64,000 nt of DNA from SR1 bacterium human oral taxon HOT-345 (GCA_003260355.1 MPSQ01000001.1:799953-863952); one strand, 5' to 3'; counted from the stretch's first letter, positions 21,162-31,074 are shown. Program-made: numbers and translations. Notes: generated by a model not told the origin, from the letters alone.

Positions 21162-24100
21162 ATGAAACTAAAGAAAATTGTAATGGGAATTTTATTCGCG
21201 ACACTGATTATTGTCGGAATAGAAGGGATGATCAGTTTTTGGGAGAATCATAGCTACTATACGGCAATGATTTTGTCCTGAAAAAATTTGGCATTGCTCC
21301 TATCTTCAGCATTAGCAGCTCGAATCCCAATTTCTTTTATTACCAGCAAAAAAAAGCTGACCTTAAAGAAACTGATCCTTGGTATTGGAGCTGGACTTTG
21401 AAGTTTTTCCCTCCTTCATGCAATCTTTTCTGGGGGGCTTTTAACGCTCTTCGCTGCTGTTCCTCTTCTTTTCAATACGTTTCTCCTTTACCTTTTGGCA
21501 ATAGGCTTCATTCTTGCTGTTTTTTCGCTTGGGAACTTCATATCAAGGAAGCTAAAGCTTTTTCAAAAGATAAGATGGCAAGAAACGCTTCTCACCTTTG
21601 GACTGGGACTCGTGACTTTTCTTCTCCTGATGCAAATCCTGATGGGAATTCAGCTTTTTTATAGTGTCGTAAATCGAGTAATTTTTGGAGGGCTTCTCGT
21701 GCTTATGCGATTCGAGAGAAAGGCTATGAAAGTTCATGAAGAGAATCTTATTTCTTGTCTAGAAAGCTGGAAATCAGCGAATAAAGCTTCAAAAATCTGA
21801 TGGATTTCGGTTGTTTTGCTTCTGATTTCGTTTTGATATTACTTTTTTAATTTTTCTCACTCATATATTCCGTATTCTACTGCTTGGGATGCGAATCACG
21901 AATATATGTATGTCCCTAAGGTTATTGCCGAAAATGCGGGTATTCTTTGGGGGAATATAGGTCCTGCTAATGGAGTACAATATCTCTGGCAGGGATACAT
22001 CTCCTTTTTCTTTTCTCTCTGGGCACCTCTCGGAAATTTCTTCAATATCGCAAAAGATACTGTTGCTATTAACCTTAATGCTTTTAGCGGGGTTCTCGTG
22101 TTAATCTTTTGACTTGGAGTGCTCAAAGAAGCACTCCTTGTCTTCGGAAGAAAGGAATCCTCTGAAGAAACTGATCAGACTTCTTTCCTTGTAGGACGAG
22201 GACTTCTTCTGATGTGGCTTACAAGTGGGATGGGAGCATTTCTCGTGTTTGTAGATAATAAGACCGATATGGGGGTTCTTGCACTGACGATCCTTGCTTT
22301 GTTTGGAGGGATGATTTTTCTTAACCATTTCCAAAAGAAGGGAATCGATACTGATTCAAAACAAAGTTTGAAATATCTTATTCTCTCTGCTCTCTTCTTT
22401 GGATTCGCTGTTATGGCAAAACCAACCGCTTTTATTGATGTTGTGATCTTTGCATTGTTACTTGTTGGCTTTTGGCTCAATACAACAACCCTTGTAGGAA
22501 CCGGCATTGCAACACTTGGGCTTATGGGAGTTGTGCAACCACTTTTTGCTTCAGCATTCATTACTCCTGAGCTGGGGAAATGGCTCTTCGCTATCGGAAT
22601 AGTACTTGCTGTCATTGGAGGAATCCGCGGATTAATCTCAAGAAATGATCAGTTTTCAAAAGGATTTCAGCATATTGTAATCTGGGGAATTACACTCATT
22701 GCAACGCTATTTCTTTTCAAGTGACCATGGGTGCTTGTCTCTAGCATAACTGCTGGTAACTTTCAGATTTGAACTTTTATTAAAAGCACTCTCCTCGCTC
22801 AATCTACCTCAAAAAATCAAGCAACAACAAACATAGCGAAACAGCAACCACTTCTTGCACAAACTACTGTGAGAATCAATACCGATAGACAGTCTGATAT
22901 TGATCGTGCAGTGCTTAATCGTGCGACTCAAGATCTTGACTATCAGCAATGCCTCAAAGAAGCAAACGACCCTCAAGAGCTTGATAGAACAAAGCAACAA
23001 GCTCCTGGAAGCTCTCTAAGTGAGGATGTGGGAAGATATGTAGGATTTTGATGGAGAGAATTTAAACACACAGGGGTCGGTTGAGCTTTACTAAAACTTG
23101 CCTTCTTGAAAGAAAATACTTGCTTTGGTTGGGATAGTGATGGACTTCTCCTCTGCAAGAATCGTAACCTTTTGGACGCGAAAAATCTCTCTGAGATTGA
23201 AGCACTTTCGTCTCAACTTTCTAAAAATGGTGCTGCTCAAGCTTTGGTGAAATCGCTTCTAGATGCACAAGCCTCATGAGAAGACCTTAGAGATGAGTAT
23301 AAGGCTTTAGAGACTTACTATCAGGAACATAGTATATTAACGACAACAGGTAGTGTATTTATCCCTTATAGATATATTGTACCTCTTAATATCGTTTTTA
23401 ATCGGTCACTTCAGAACCTTTCTAGCTATTATACTGATATCGGACTCATCTGGCTTTGCGTATTTGTTGTGATTGGTTTTTGATTGCTCTATGCAATCCT
23501 TAGCTATGATAGGAAGTATAAGCATCTACTCTTTCTCAGCTTTGGAACGGTAATCGGGTGGATCATTTGGTGGGCTATTGGCGGAGGAATCCTCTGGTAT
23601 GGATTAGGTCTTGTGATTTGGTCTACGCTCACTGTCACGGCACTCTTGCAGGAATGGGCCCCTAAAAAAGAAAGTGGCATAGAGTTTAAAACAATATATG
23701 GGCTGCTTGTTGGTTTCTTGGCAATCTTCCTTGCTATCCAGGCATTTATGAATGGTATGAGGATTGCTTCTCAGGCAGGTGAATGACCATTTGAACAATA
23801 CAAGTCTAACGTTGGAGAAAAGCAGGAATTCGGAGATAAGCTAGAACTTAAAAATACCATTAGTTATAAATTTACTGCAAAAGACATCTTCAATATGCAG
23901 TTTGGACAGTATCAGCCATTTCTTGAGGCGGTAAAGAATAGAACTGCTGATGAAGGCGTCCTTATTGCCGGAACCTACCTTCAATACTTCTTGAATAATC
24001 AGAAAAATCTGAGACTCGATGGTATGCTGACTCGACTCTGGGAAGAGCTGTCAGACTTTAATAGCTGTAGATCCTACCAAAGACTTAAAAATGAGAAACT

Positions 24101-24734
24101 CAAATATCTTATCATTGATCCAAATATTGGAACGGTTGGAAGAGCAGGAGAAGGAAATGAAAGCCTTTTCTATAGGTTCTTTGCGAGACTCACCTCAGAT
24201 GAGCAGCACATTGAAACTCATGGAACGATCAGTATGCTCGTAAAGATGGCACAGGAAGGCTACCTCAAGCTTATTTTTACAAATAATATTGGTGCAAAGT
24301 ATGCCTTTACACTCTCTGATGAAGAGTTAACAAGTGTTTTTGGAACTCACTCTGCTGAAGATCTGCTCCTGATTAGAGCAAAAATGGCGGTTGCTAGGTT
24401 CTTCTCTGAGGATCAAGATCTCATTTCCAAAATCTATGCCCTCTTTGGACAGAGACTTCCTACACAGAAAGGGCTCTGAGATCTTGCAAATACTCTTCAG
24501 AAACAAGTGGATGAAGAAAAACTCTACCAAATCTTCTTACAGATGGCTGGAGGTCAATTAACAAATGCCTCAAGTTTGACTCAGGACGAAAGAATTGTAG
24601 TAAGTCAGTATTACGGTCTAATAAAAATGTTGAGCGATAAGACAACCACTGAACAAGGACAGAATGCACTGTTTAGTCTCTTCCAGAAGAGTCTCGCAGG
24701 AAGCAGTCAAATTATTTCTCTTGAGCTAAGATAA
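21162..24734 (+). CDS. Large multi-membrane protein, possibly a GT-C-like glycosyltransferase
   Basis: A 1190-residue protein kept open by about fifteen UGA codons. Residues 1-540 contain roughly 12-14 membrane helices. After helix ~6, a loop begins YIPYSTAWDANHEYMYVPK, which resembles the acidic first loop of GT-C (PMT/ArnT/Stt3-like) enzymes. Residues ~540-740 are soluble with cysteines (DLDYQQCLKEA, CFGWDSDGLLLCKN), then more helices follow. The C-terminal ~300 residues are soluble, with LIAGTYLQYFLNNQKN and LIIDPNIGTVG. The GT-C idea rests on topology and one motif, so glycan transfer is inference. Possible neighbours in envelope assembly are the surface proteins nearby. Confidence 0.8.
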
Positions 24735-24751
24735 ACAAGAAAATATTCAAG

Positions 24752-24785
24752 AAAGGAGAGTGGGTTACCTGTCTCCTTTTTTTAG
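24752..24785 (+). terminator. Terminator of the large membrane protein gene
   Basis: AAGGAGA / TCTCCTT stem with a run of seven T's. Confidence 0.8.
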
Positions 24786-25139
24786 TAGTGTAATGGGAAT
24801 GGTAATGGTAATCAAAAAGGAGAAATCTGAAGTCAAAGAAAGATAAGACTCTATCAGAGGAAGTCTAAAGAGTTGTAGAATGAGAACCGTCTAGCAGCAT
24901 TGATTCAGATTTTTCTCCTTGACTTTAGATAAAAAATCCCTATTTTTTGCCCGCAATGAAAAAAATAAAAGATCGAAGCCACTGAAGCCTATGATTTGTT
25001 TGGATTTTAGGCTTCTGGAGTTGGGAACAGACTCTATTACTCACCTGTTCCACTGAAGGAGGCAGACTTCATTTCTCATTGTAAAGTATATTCACTGAAC
25101 TAAGCCCTGCTCTGTCTTTGTTCACACTAATAAAACTAT
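24786..25139 (+). promoter_or_regulatory. Leader of lipoprotein-family unit 1, with hairpin
   Basis: About 350 non-coding bases. A perfect 8-bp stem GAAGCCTA / TAGGCTTC at about 24986-25015 is followed by GGAACAG (25024-25030), a 14-base loop and CTGTTCC (25045-25051). A closely similar element precedes unit 3, with a compensating base-pair change. The end (TTCACACTAATAAAACTATATG) resembles the leader of unit 2. Probably an RNA element or conserved promoter region; unidentified. Confidence 0.5.
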
Positions 25140-25745
25140 ATGAAAACCAACAAAAATTCTCTGACTTTTCCGCACTCGATGTTGGAGTTTGCTATCTGCT
25201 CTGTTTTTCCCAGAGGAAACCATATGATAGTAGAGGTATTTGATTTTGGTTCCTCTGAACAGCTAGAAAGTATGGAGATACGCTATCAGACTTTGGAAGA
25301 AGCAGATCTTCTCATTCCTGCTACAGCTGTAGGAAGTTATATGCCAAATGTTTTGCGAGCAGCAATTGCTGGGGATGCTGAGGGAGTGAAGGTTATTACT
25401 CGACATATCCGAGATATTCCTGGCGAACCTATCACTAAGCTGATCGTTCTCCTGCAACGTTTCGGCTATCAGAAAATCAAGACAGCTCCGCTTATGCTTC
25501 CTGAAAAGAACGATATTATCGTTTACCATGGCAACTATGGTCACGCTATTGATACTGATCGTGGTTGGATTGGTATGATTACTAAGGTTTCTGTCAAGCA
25601 TGGGCAACTCAAGGTTTGTGCGATCGGAGCTCAACGCTGGAATGTTCAAGGATCGGCCGGAGATGAGCAGTATGTAAGCCTGATCACCTCTTATCGACTA
25701 AACCTTAGCAAAGTAAGTGTTTATCGGGGATACTCCTCTCGGTAA
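25140..25745 (+). CDS. Unit 1 of a three-member paralogous family; signal region degraded
   Basis: A 201-residue protein. Its C-terminal half shares with the two following genes the pattern G/K-x-D-I-I-x-Y-H, YGHAI, GWIGMI, GAQRWN, LITSYRLN and KVSVYR. Unlike its paralogs it lacks a lipobox. The start (MKTNKNSLTFPH) matches the MKTNK of unit 2, then loses hydrophobicity, as if small indels had scrambled the signal peptide. It may be a decaying copy or a cytoplasmic variant. No domain recognised; a remote NlpC/CHAP-like fold was considered but the catalytic residues are not visible. Confidence 0.7.
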   Translation: MKTNKNSLTFPHSMLEFAICSVFPRGNHMIVEVFDFGSSEQLESMEIRYQTLEEADLLIPATAVGSYMPNVLRAAIAGDAEGVKVITRHIRDIPGEPITKLIVLLQRFGYQKIKTAPLMLPEKNDIIVYHGNYGHAIDTDRGWIGMITKVSVKHGQLKVCAIGAQRWNVQGSAGDEQYVSLITSYRLNLSKVSVYRGYSSR

Positions 25746-25759
25746 TTCTTTAGAAGAAG

Positions 25760-25798
25760 AACTCCCTAGGTTTTCCTAGGAGAGTTTTTTCTTTTTTT
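25760..25798 (+). terminator. Terminator of unit 1
   Basis: ACTCCCTAGG / CCTAGGAGAGT stem with TTTT loop and T run; the same design follows units 2 and 3. Confidence 0.8.
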
Positions 25799-26070
25799 GA
25801 AGAGTTGTAGGTATTTGATAGTGATCGGAAACAAAAAACCTTTTAGCTTCTCTTGACATTTCATCAAAAATCCATAGATTCACCATACAAAAAATAAAGT
25901 AAAAAAAAACTGAAGTCAGAATTATTAATTTTACTCTAGGCTTTGGAAACTGAGCGTGCACGCTATTTGTGACTGCTTGCATGAAGGAAGCAGACTTCAT
26001 TTTTGTTGTAAAAAATAGTAATACCTGAATGCAGTGCTGCTCTCACTCCATTCACAATAATAAAATTTAT

Positions 26071-26658
26071 ATGAAAACTAACAAAATTTCGTTCGTATCC
26101 ATTTGGATAGTAATGGTGATGGGGTTCTGTTTGAATTCCTGCAAAGAAAGAGATGTTTTACATTATTCTTTCAGTTCTTATGAGCGATCGCAGTCGCTTA
26201 TTCCTCCCTGTTCTCAGGATGTTAACATTCCAAAGTGGCTGACAAGTAGCATTGCTGGCAATCCTGACTGTATTGATGTGGCCTTACATCTACTAAAGCT
26301 TGATCATCAGATGAAACCTATCGATTTCAAGCCGATATTGGAGCAGTACAACTATGAAGAGCCTAAATTGAAGTCTAGGAATGATTTAAGAGAAGGGGAT
26401 ATCATTCTCTATCATCTTGACTACGGGGAAGCGATTAACCCTGAGTGGGGCTGGATTGGTGTCGTCTACGACGTTTCTTTTGAGAATAATGGAGTAGCGC
26501 GTATTAGCTCTGTCGGTGCATGTCGCTGGAACTATAAAGCAACTGCCAACGAAGGTGAGATGGTATGTCTGCTCACCTCATATCATCTGAATATCCGAAA
26601 AATTAGTGTTTACCGGTGGAAGGATCCCCAATGATTATCAGAAAAAAGAACTCCCTAG
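26071..26658 (+). CDS. Unit 2 lipoprotein, unknown function
   Basis: A 195-residue protein. ATG 26071 gives a clear lipoprotein signal (MKTNKISFVSIWIVMVMGF) with lipobox LNSC near residue 24. The body carries the family pattern EGDIILYHLDYG, GWIGVVYDV, GACRWNY and LLTSYHLNIRKISVYR. The first apparent stop is UGA; the true stop is TAG at 26656, inside the terminator stem, which adds eight residues. Predicted to sit outside the cytoplasmic membrane. Confidence 0.8.
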
Positions 26659-26680
26659 GCTTTCCTTGAGGAGTTTTTTT
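26649..26680 (+). terminator. Terminator of unit 2
   Basis: ACTCCCTAGG / CCTTGAGGAGT imperfect stem followed by seven T's; it contains the stop codon of unit 2. Confidence 0.75.
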
Positions 26681-27071
26681 GATCACTAAAAAGACTGGAG
26701 AATGAAAAGCCTGTGAAGTGAAAAAACTACCTAAAAGCTGTAGATTAACTAAGTTTAAGAGATTTTGAGGCAGTAATGATCTCGTCGAAAGGCTATCCGC
26801 GTAGTAATATGCTACTCTAAAAAACACCATATCAAAATCCCCCTACTTCATCTTGACATTTATCTATAAATATGTATAGATAGCAGTGTCAAAATAAAAA
26901 GCAAAAAGATTTGAAGTTTGTTCCTTCGATGAGGGGAGGCTTCTGGAGTTGGGGACGGACTCTATTACTCAGACGTTCCATCGAAGCATTCAGTCTTCAC
27001 CTTTATTACTTATATTAACCACAACCTTGATCAAGACACTTCGTATGTCTTGTTCGTAAACAATCAAATGT
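26681..27071 (+). promoter_or_regulatory. Leader of unit 3 with the conserved hairpin
   Basis: About 390 bases with no supported gene. AGGCTTCTGGAGTTGGGGAC at about 26938 matches the unit 1 leader. The stem is GGGACGG (26952-26958) / ACGTTCC (26973-26979) around the same 13-base loop core ACTCTATTACTCA. Compared with unit 1, one A-T pair has become G-C. Confidence 0.5.
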
Positions 27072-27632
27072 ATGAGACCTAACAAAAATTTAACAATCTC
27101 TTTCGTGATTTTGGTAACCGTATGTCTACTTCTCAGTTCCTGCTGGAAAGAAGACGTGACTACTATCACCCGCATTCCTCAGAAGCAAGCTGCTAGCATG
27201 CTTGAGGTCTCTTCTGTTCAAGAACTGGCGCCTCAAATTTTGAGGGGTGCCGTTATTGGGAACGCTTACTGCGTTGTCTATCTTCGAAACTCCTTCAAGC
27301 TTGATAGTGCAGTATCTCTCAACCAGTTTGTTTCGGTTCTGAAGCACTGGGGGTATGTTTCTTACCCTGTTTCTCTTCGTGATATTCCTAAAAAGGGAGA
27401 TTTCATCTTCTATCAGCCTGATTATGGAGCTGGAGTTCCCAATGAAGGATGGGTTGGCATCGTAATTGATGCTAACATAGTCAATAGAGATGAAATTCAG
27501 GTTCGCTCTATCTGTATTGGCGGCAAATCCCTTGAGCTATTATCGCTCTCAAAGGGCGACAACCTTCCGGTTATTACCTCTCGGAATCTTCTTCCGAGCA
27601 AAGTAATGGTTTACAGGAGCACTCGCTCCTAA
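27072..27632 (+). CDS. Unit 3 lipoprotein, unknown function
   Basis: A 186-residue protein with a lipoprotein signal (MRPNKNLTISFVILVTVC) and lipobox LLSSC near residue 22. The family pattern is KKGDFIFYQPDYGAGV, GWVGIVIDA, ICIGGKS, VITSRNLL and KVMVYR. It diverges more from units 1 and 2 than they do from each other. It has no UGA codon. The terminator after it is of the same type as in the other units. Confidence 0.75.
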   Translation: MRPNKNLTISFVILVTVCLLLSSCWKEDVTTITRIPQKQAASMLEVSSVQELAPQILRGAVIGNAYCVVYLRNSFKLDSAVSLNQFVSVLKHWGYVSYPVSLRDIPKKGDFIFYQPDYGAGVPNEGWVGIVIDANIVNRDEIQVRSICIGGKSLELLSLSKGDNLPVITSRNLLPSKVMVYRSTRS

Positions 27633-27667
27633 CCCCATCACTCTCATGGCATCAGAGAAAAGTAAAG

Positions 27668-27744
27668 AGCTCCCTAAGTATCTCTTGGGGAGTTTTTCAA
27701 TTCCTTTGGGAGTTATGCTAGGATTTTACGGTTGGAAATCCTAA
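27668..27744. terminator. Unit 3 terminator and adjacent convergent hairpin
   Basis: GCTCCC ... GGGGAGTTTTT ends unit 3. A second stem TAGGATTT / AAATCCTA (27718-27744) contains the TAG stop of the minus-strand gene. Confidence 0.65.
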
Positions 27745-28415
27745 GAACGGCTTATTTTTGTCAGCTGGATCACGGTTCATGGGGTAGCGTTGAGAAGGAT
27801 CCCAAGGTGACGCTCTACTCCTCTATTGAAAATAGTCTGATAACAGTCGGAAGGAAGCGTAGGATTTGGTTGATAGCCATTGAGATATGCTAAACATGAA
27901 GTTGCTGAGGCTCAAGAGGTAGAAGTCTGACTGGCAAAGGTTGGAAGGCTATGATTCATCGCCCCTATGCTGTCTTCAGCGAGAGGATAGGTATCAAAAA
28001 GATCGTTTCCATACGTGTAGGCGTAGGGATAGTAGAGTTGTCAGGAAAGGATTTCGATTTGTATCCCCTCAGACTCGGAAAGTTTGAAGAAATCTGGATA
28101 TTCCATCCTGATCGGAAAGACAGCATTCCTCTGCATTTGCTGTTCACGATCCATGCGGTAATCATCAAGGTTGATGATTCCTTCTTTAGAGAGGGGAATG
28201 ATTTTGTCCTGATCAGATTTTGATCTCTTTTGTCGAGAGGTGGCTGAAATCGTCGTCGTATCGCTTCAGCGTTGTCGGTCCATTTTGTAAGCTTCGAGGC
28301 TTCCTGCGAGGTGCTTCGCCATTCCCATCCTTACGCCGTCAAAAGAATAGGTTGCGCCAAGGACAAGCAAGGTAATACTAAATAATCCTCGTGGAATAAT
28401 GATCTTTCGTTTCAT
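27741..28415 (-). CDS. Secreted protein, unknown
   Basis: A 224-residue protein starting MKRKIIIPRGLFSITLLVLG, a basic N-terminus plus hydrophobic stretch that could be a signal peptide or anchor. The middle is polar with many Arg and Gln (YRMDREQQMQRNAVF), followed by a tyrosine-rich segment (GQLYYPYAYTYGNDLF) and two cysteines. Four UGA codons are read as Gly. No family recognised. It is convergent with the lipoprotein family upstream. Confidence 0.65.
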
Positions 28416-29250
28416 TGCGGTAAGTTATTCAGATAAAATATTGCTTGTGAACTGGCGTAGTTTATATAGTTTTTTTTGTTTTTCAAGGGGAAGTTGCTAG
28501 GAAAGTCTTCTTGACAAGGTAAAATTGTGGGAGAAAGGAGATAAAAATCTGATTTTTGACTTTTTTTGTAGAGAGAGCAGCGAGATTGCTTAATGGTATC
28601 AAAGATTACGCTCAGCATTCTCGCTCTGATAGGCTGGGATCTGGTGAAGCGAACAGGGGACGAAGGGAAGTTGCTCAAGCTAAGAGAGCTTTGGGTAATA
28701 AAACGCTCTGTCCTTCGGAGACCGCTCCCCCTTATGAGAGAAAAAAAGCCATGAGAGGTTGCTGTGGTCGTCTCTTTGGGAGGGGAAAGGGGGTAAAGCG
28801 TCCTTTCGGTTGCTATGACGGGTTGAGTGATGTCAGAAAGACCTCGTCTGGCATTGCTATCGTCAAAGCAACCCCAGAAAGACCTCCGCTGGCATCGCTA
28901 TGACCAAAGTAAGCCCAGAAAGACCTCGTCTGGCATCGCTATGGCTACAGTGAGCCTAGAAAGAGTTCAACTCGATCTTGTTCCGATACCTTTGAAATGA
29001 AATCAACGCTATCGGGATGGAGCTTACTTGTCTGCAGCCTCTGTATGACTCTTTCCAACATTTCGTCCGAACGCCTGCCTATCGGGAAAGGTTGCTTTAC
29101 CTTCGGGGAGATTGGCTCTGCTTTCAGCTTTAGCATCAGCTTGTTCAGGATGAGTGGCAGAGGAAATGGAGTGCCACGATGCGGTTGTTTGCGTTTCGCT
29201 TCGCTTGATTGAGGAGGTCCTGCGGTCGCTATGATGGGTTGTGGAGGACG
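28416..29250. other. GC-rich region without a supported gene
   Basis: About 830 bases, clearly richer in G and C than the flanks. Under code 25 a 67-codon plus-strand ORF (ATG 28603) and a long minus-strand frame ending at 28945 are open, but neither has a normal start context or a recognisable product. The region contains 41-bp tandem repeats, a CTCCCCC ... GGGGG inverted pair near 28725-28795 and two similar segments (GCTATGACGGGTTG at 28812; GCTATGATGGGTTG at 29228). It could be a structured RNA or decayed sequence. RNase P, tmRNA and SRP RNA signatures were looked for and not seen. Confidence 0.4.
28834..28956. repeat. Three tandem 41-bp repeats
   Basis: Units at 28834-28874, 28875-28915 and 28916-28956 start CAGAAAGACCTC and contain GCTGGCATCGCTATG or a variant; a fourth, diverged unit begins at 28957. 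The 41-base period is not a multiple of three, which argues against coding. Confidence 0.8.
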
Positions 29251-29281
29251 AAAAAAGAGTCAGCATTTCGCCAACTCTTTG
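29251..29281 (-). terminator. lemA terminator
   Basis: On the minus strand AGAGTTGGC / GCTGACTCT (two G-T pairs) with a GAAAT loop, followed by TTTTTT. Confidence 0.7.
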
Positions 29282-29345
29282 GAAGAGATTCAGTCTTTTA
29301 TTCTGATAAAAGCTTCTTTCTCTGTGATTATACATGAGGGAAGCC

Positions 29346-29909
29346 TTAGAATTTAACCTTAGGAGCCTTCCTTTCTGAAACATCGTCTAACTCAAAACTT
29401 TTCTCAGTTTTGAAACCAAACATTCCTGCAATGAAGTTGCTTGGGAAGGTCTGAATAGCATTATTGTATTCCCTTGTAGCAGAGTTGAAGAATCTCCTTG
29501 CAGCAGCTAGCTTATTTTCAATATCTGAAAGCTCCGTCTGAAGCTCGAGAAAGTTTTCGTTTGCCTTGAGCTCAGGATAACTCTCAGCAAGTGCAAAAAT
29601 AGATTTAAGAGCTCCTGTGAGCTGGTTATCAGCAGCAATTTTGCTGTCTACAGAACCTGCATGAGCGAAACTATTCCTTGCTTCAATAACTTTTTGAAAG
29701 GTTTCCTGTTCGTGCGTAGCGTAACCTTTAACCGTATTCACGAGATTTTCTACAAGATCAAATCTGAGTTTGAGCTGAACGTCGATATCCGCGAAAGCGT
29801 TCTCTCTATTATTTTTGAGCTTCACCAAGCGGTTATACAGGATTACAACGAGTATAACGATAATCCCGATAATTATCCAGGACGCATTTAGAGTAAATGA
29901 TGTTGGCAT
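29346..29909 (-). CDS. lemA: LemA family protein
   Basis: A 187-residue protein with one N-terminal membrane helix (IIIGIIVILVVILYN) and a helical body. It has the family signatures RLVKLKNNRENAFADIDVQL, RFDLVENLVNTVKGYATHE and FFNSATREYNNAIQTFP. LemA proteins are membrane-tethered helical bundles of unclear function. Length is normal and there is no UGA codon. A good promoter lies 50-80 bases upstream, and a terminator follows. Confidence 0.93.
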   Translation of the reverse strand: MPTSFTLNASWIIIGIIVILVVILYNRLVKLKNNRENAFADIDVQLKLRFDLVENLVNTVKGYATHEQETFQKVIEARNSFAHAGSVDSKIAADNQLTGALKSIFALAESYPELKANENFLELQTELSDIENKLAAARRFFNSATREYNNAIQTFPSNFIAGMFGFKTEKSFELDDVSERKAPKVKF

Positions 29910-29961
29910 TGTAAGCTAGGATAGAAAATAAAATTCTGATTTATCAATTTCAGGTAGTGTT

Positions 29962-29989
29962 ATCATACGAATTTCTTATAAGTTGTCAA
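29962..29989 (-). promoter_or_regulatory. lemA promoter
   Basis: Minus-strand TTGACA (29984-29989), 16 bases, TATGAT (29962-29967). Confidence 0.65.
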
Positions 29990-30013
29990 ATGGAAGTTTT
30001 GATTGACTTTCTC

Positions 30014-30041
30014 TTGATTTCTCCTAAAAACTCGGTATATT
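30014..30041 (+). promoter_or_regulatory. Promoter of the basic-tailed membrane protein gene
   Basis: TTGATT (30014-30019), 16 bases, TATATT (30036-30041), divergent from the lemA promoter. Confidence 0.55.
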
Positions 30042-30093
30042 TGCTTCCAAATAGATGGTTCATAACCTGATTTTATTTTCTTCTCCTTTCCCT

Positions 30094-30981
30094 ATGCCAG
30101 AAAAGAAGACAACAGCTTCGGCTCCTAAAGCAAAAGCTCCCAAGACTCCAGCAAAGAAACCAACCACTTCGACCCCAAAAACTAGGACAAAGACTGCTTC
30201 TGCGACGAGCACTTCTGCGACAAAAGCCAAACCTCAATCTACTCCAAAGCCAAGGAAAACATCGGCTCCAAAAGTAGCAGTGAAGACTAAACTAGAACGC
30301 AGTTTCTCTGTAAAGCAATTGGAAGAGGTAAGACCGTTGGAAGCCACTCCTGAGAAGAAGAAAGTCCCTACATGGATTGTGGTAGTATTTATCTTTTCAC
30401 TTGTATTTTTCTTTTTTGCACTTTACAAGGCGTTTATCTATGGGCAGGGCTATGATCTTTCCCCTCTTGATACCTTCACTCCCTCTCAGTGAAAGGATGC
30501 CGAAATCTCTATCAGCAACTCCTCTACTGATGAAACTACTGGGGTTTTGGTTCGTTCTGGAACATGAGTAGAAGCAAACCTTGCAGATGATCCGCAGTTG
30601 ATTCAGAATTTTTATAGCTACCTCACGAATAATCAAATCACTGAAATGAACGATCTCGTTGACCGTCCGCTCAAAAATTCGACCGCTTGGCTCAACCATT
30701 GGAACCAGAAAAATATTCAGATTTTTACTAAACATTTGGCTGACACAGTGCTCCTCCAAGATATCTTCCTCATCCCTGGATCTATCAACACTCAGAAACA
30801 AACAAGACAATATTCTTATACTCTCAAATATACTATCCAACCCGATCATCACTTTGAGGAAGAATGGCAGGTAACTCTTGCTACTCGTGATGGGAAGACG
30901 TTAATCTCCGAGATTATGTGTAAGACTGAAGGCTGCTCTCGTTCTCCTTTCTTTTGGCCTCAAAACTACAACTTGAAATAA
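30094..30981 (+). CDS. Single-pass membrane protein with Lys/Ala/Pro-rich cytoplasmic tail
   Basis: A 295-residue protein. Residues 1-90 are histone-H1-like: Lys, Ala, Pro and Thr with motifs such as APKTPAKKP. A membrane helix (WIVVVFIFSLVFFFFALY) follows, then an extracellular domain of ~150 residues (LIQNFYSYLTNNQITEMNDL, a segment reminiscent of NTF2-like folds) ending with two cysteines (MCKTEGCSRSP). The basic tail could bind nucleic acid or acidic polymers; that is inference. The upstream in-frame ATG at 30055 would add 13 residues; 30094 is preferred. Confidence 0.75.
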
Positions 30982-31074
30982 CATTATTGGCGATGAAAAG
31001 TATTGAAATAGGCTTTAAAATCAGATTTTTTCTTTTGGGATGGTTACTTAGCATCGTAGTCATCCCTTTTTAGT

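Noticed and set aside
25776..26000. Minus-strand ORF of 74 codons with one hydrophobic stretch
   Set aside because: It lies over the unit 1 terminator and the unit 2 leader, its first codons derive from the conserved leader DNA, and unit 1's leader has the same frame closed after 11 codons.
28556..28903. Plus-strand ORF of 115 codons in the GC-rich island
   Set aside because: It has no normal start context, an Arg/Gly-rich composition unlike the neighbours, and runs through 41-bp repeats whose period breaks the frame.
28416..29250. RNase P RNA, tmRNA or SRP RNA
   Set aside because: The conserved GAGGAAAGTCC-type, tRNA-like-end and GNRA/Alu-type signatures were looked for and not found.
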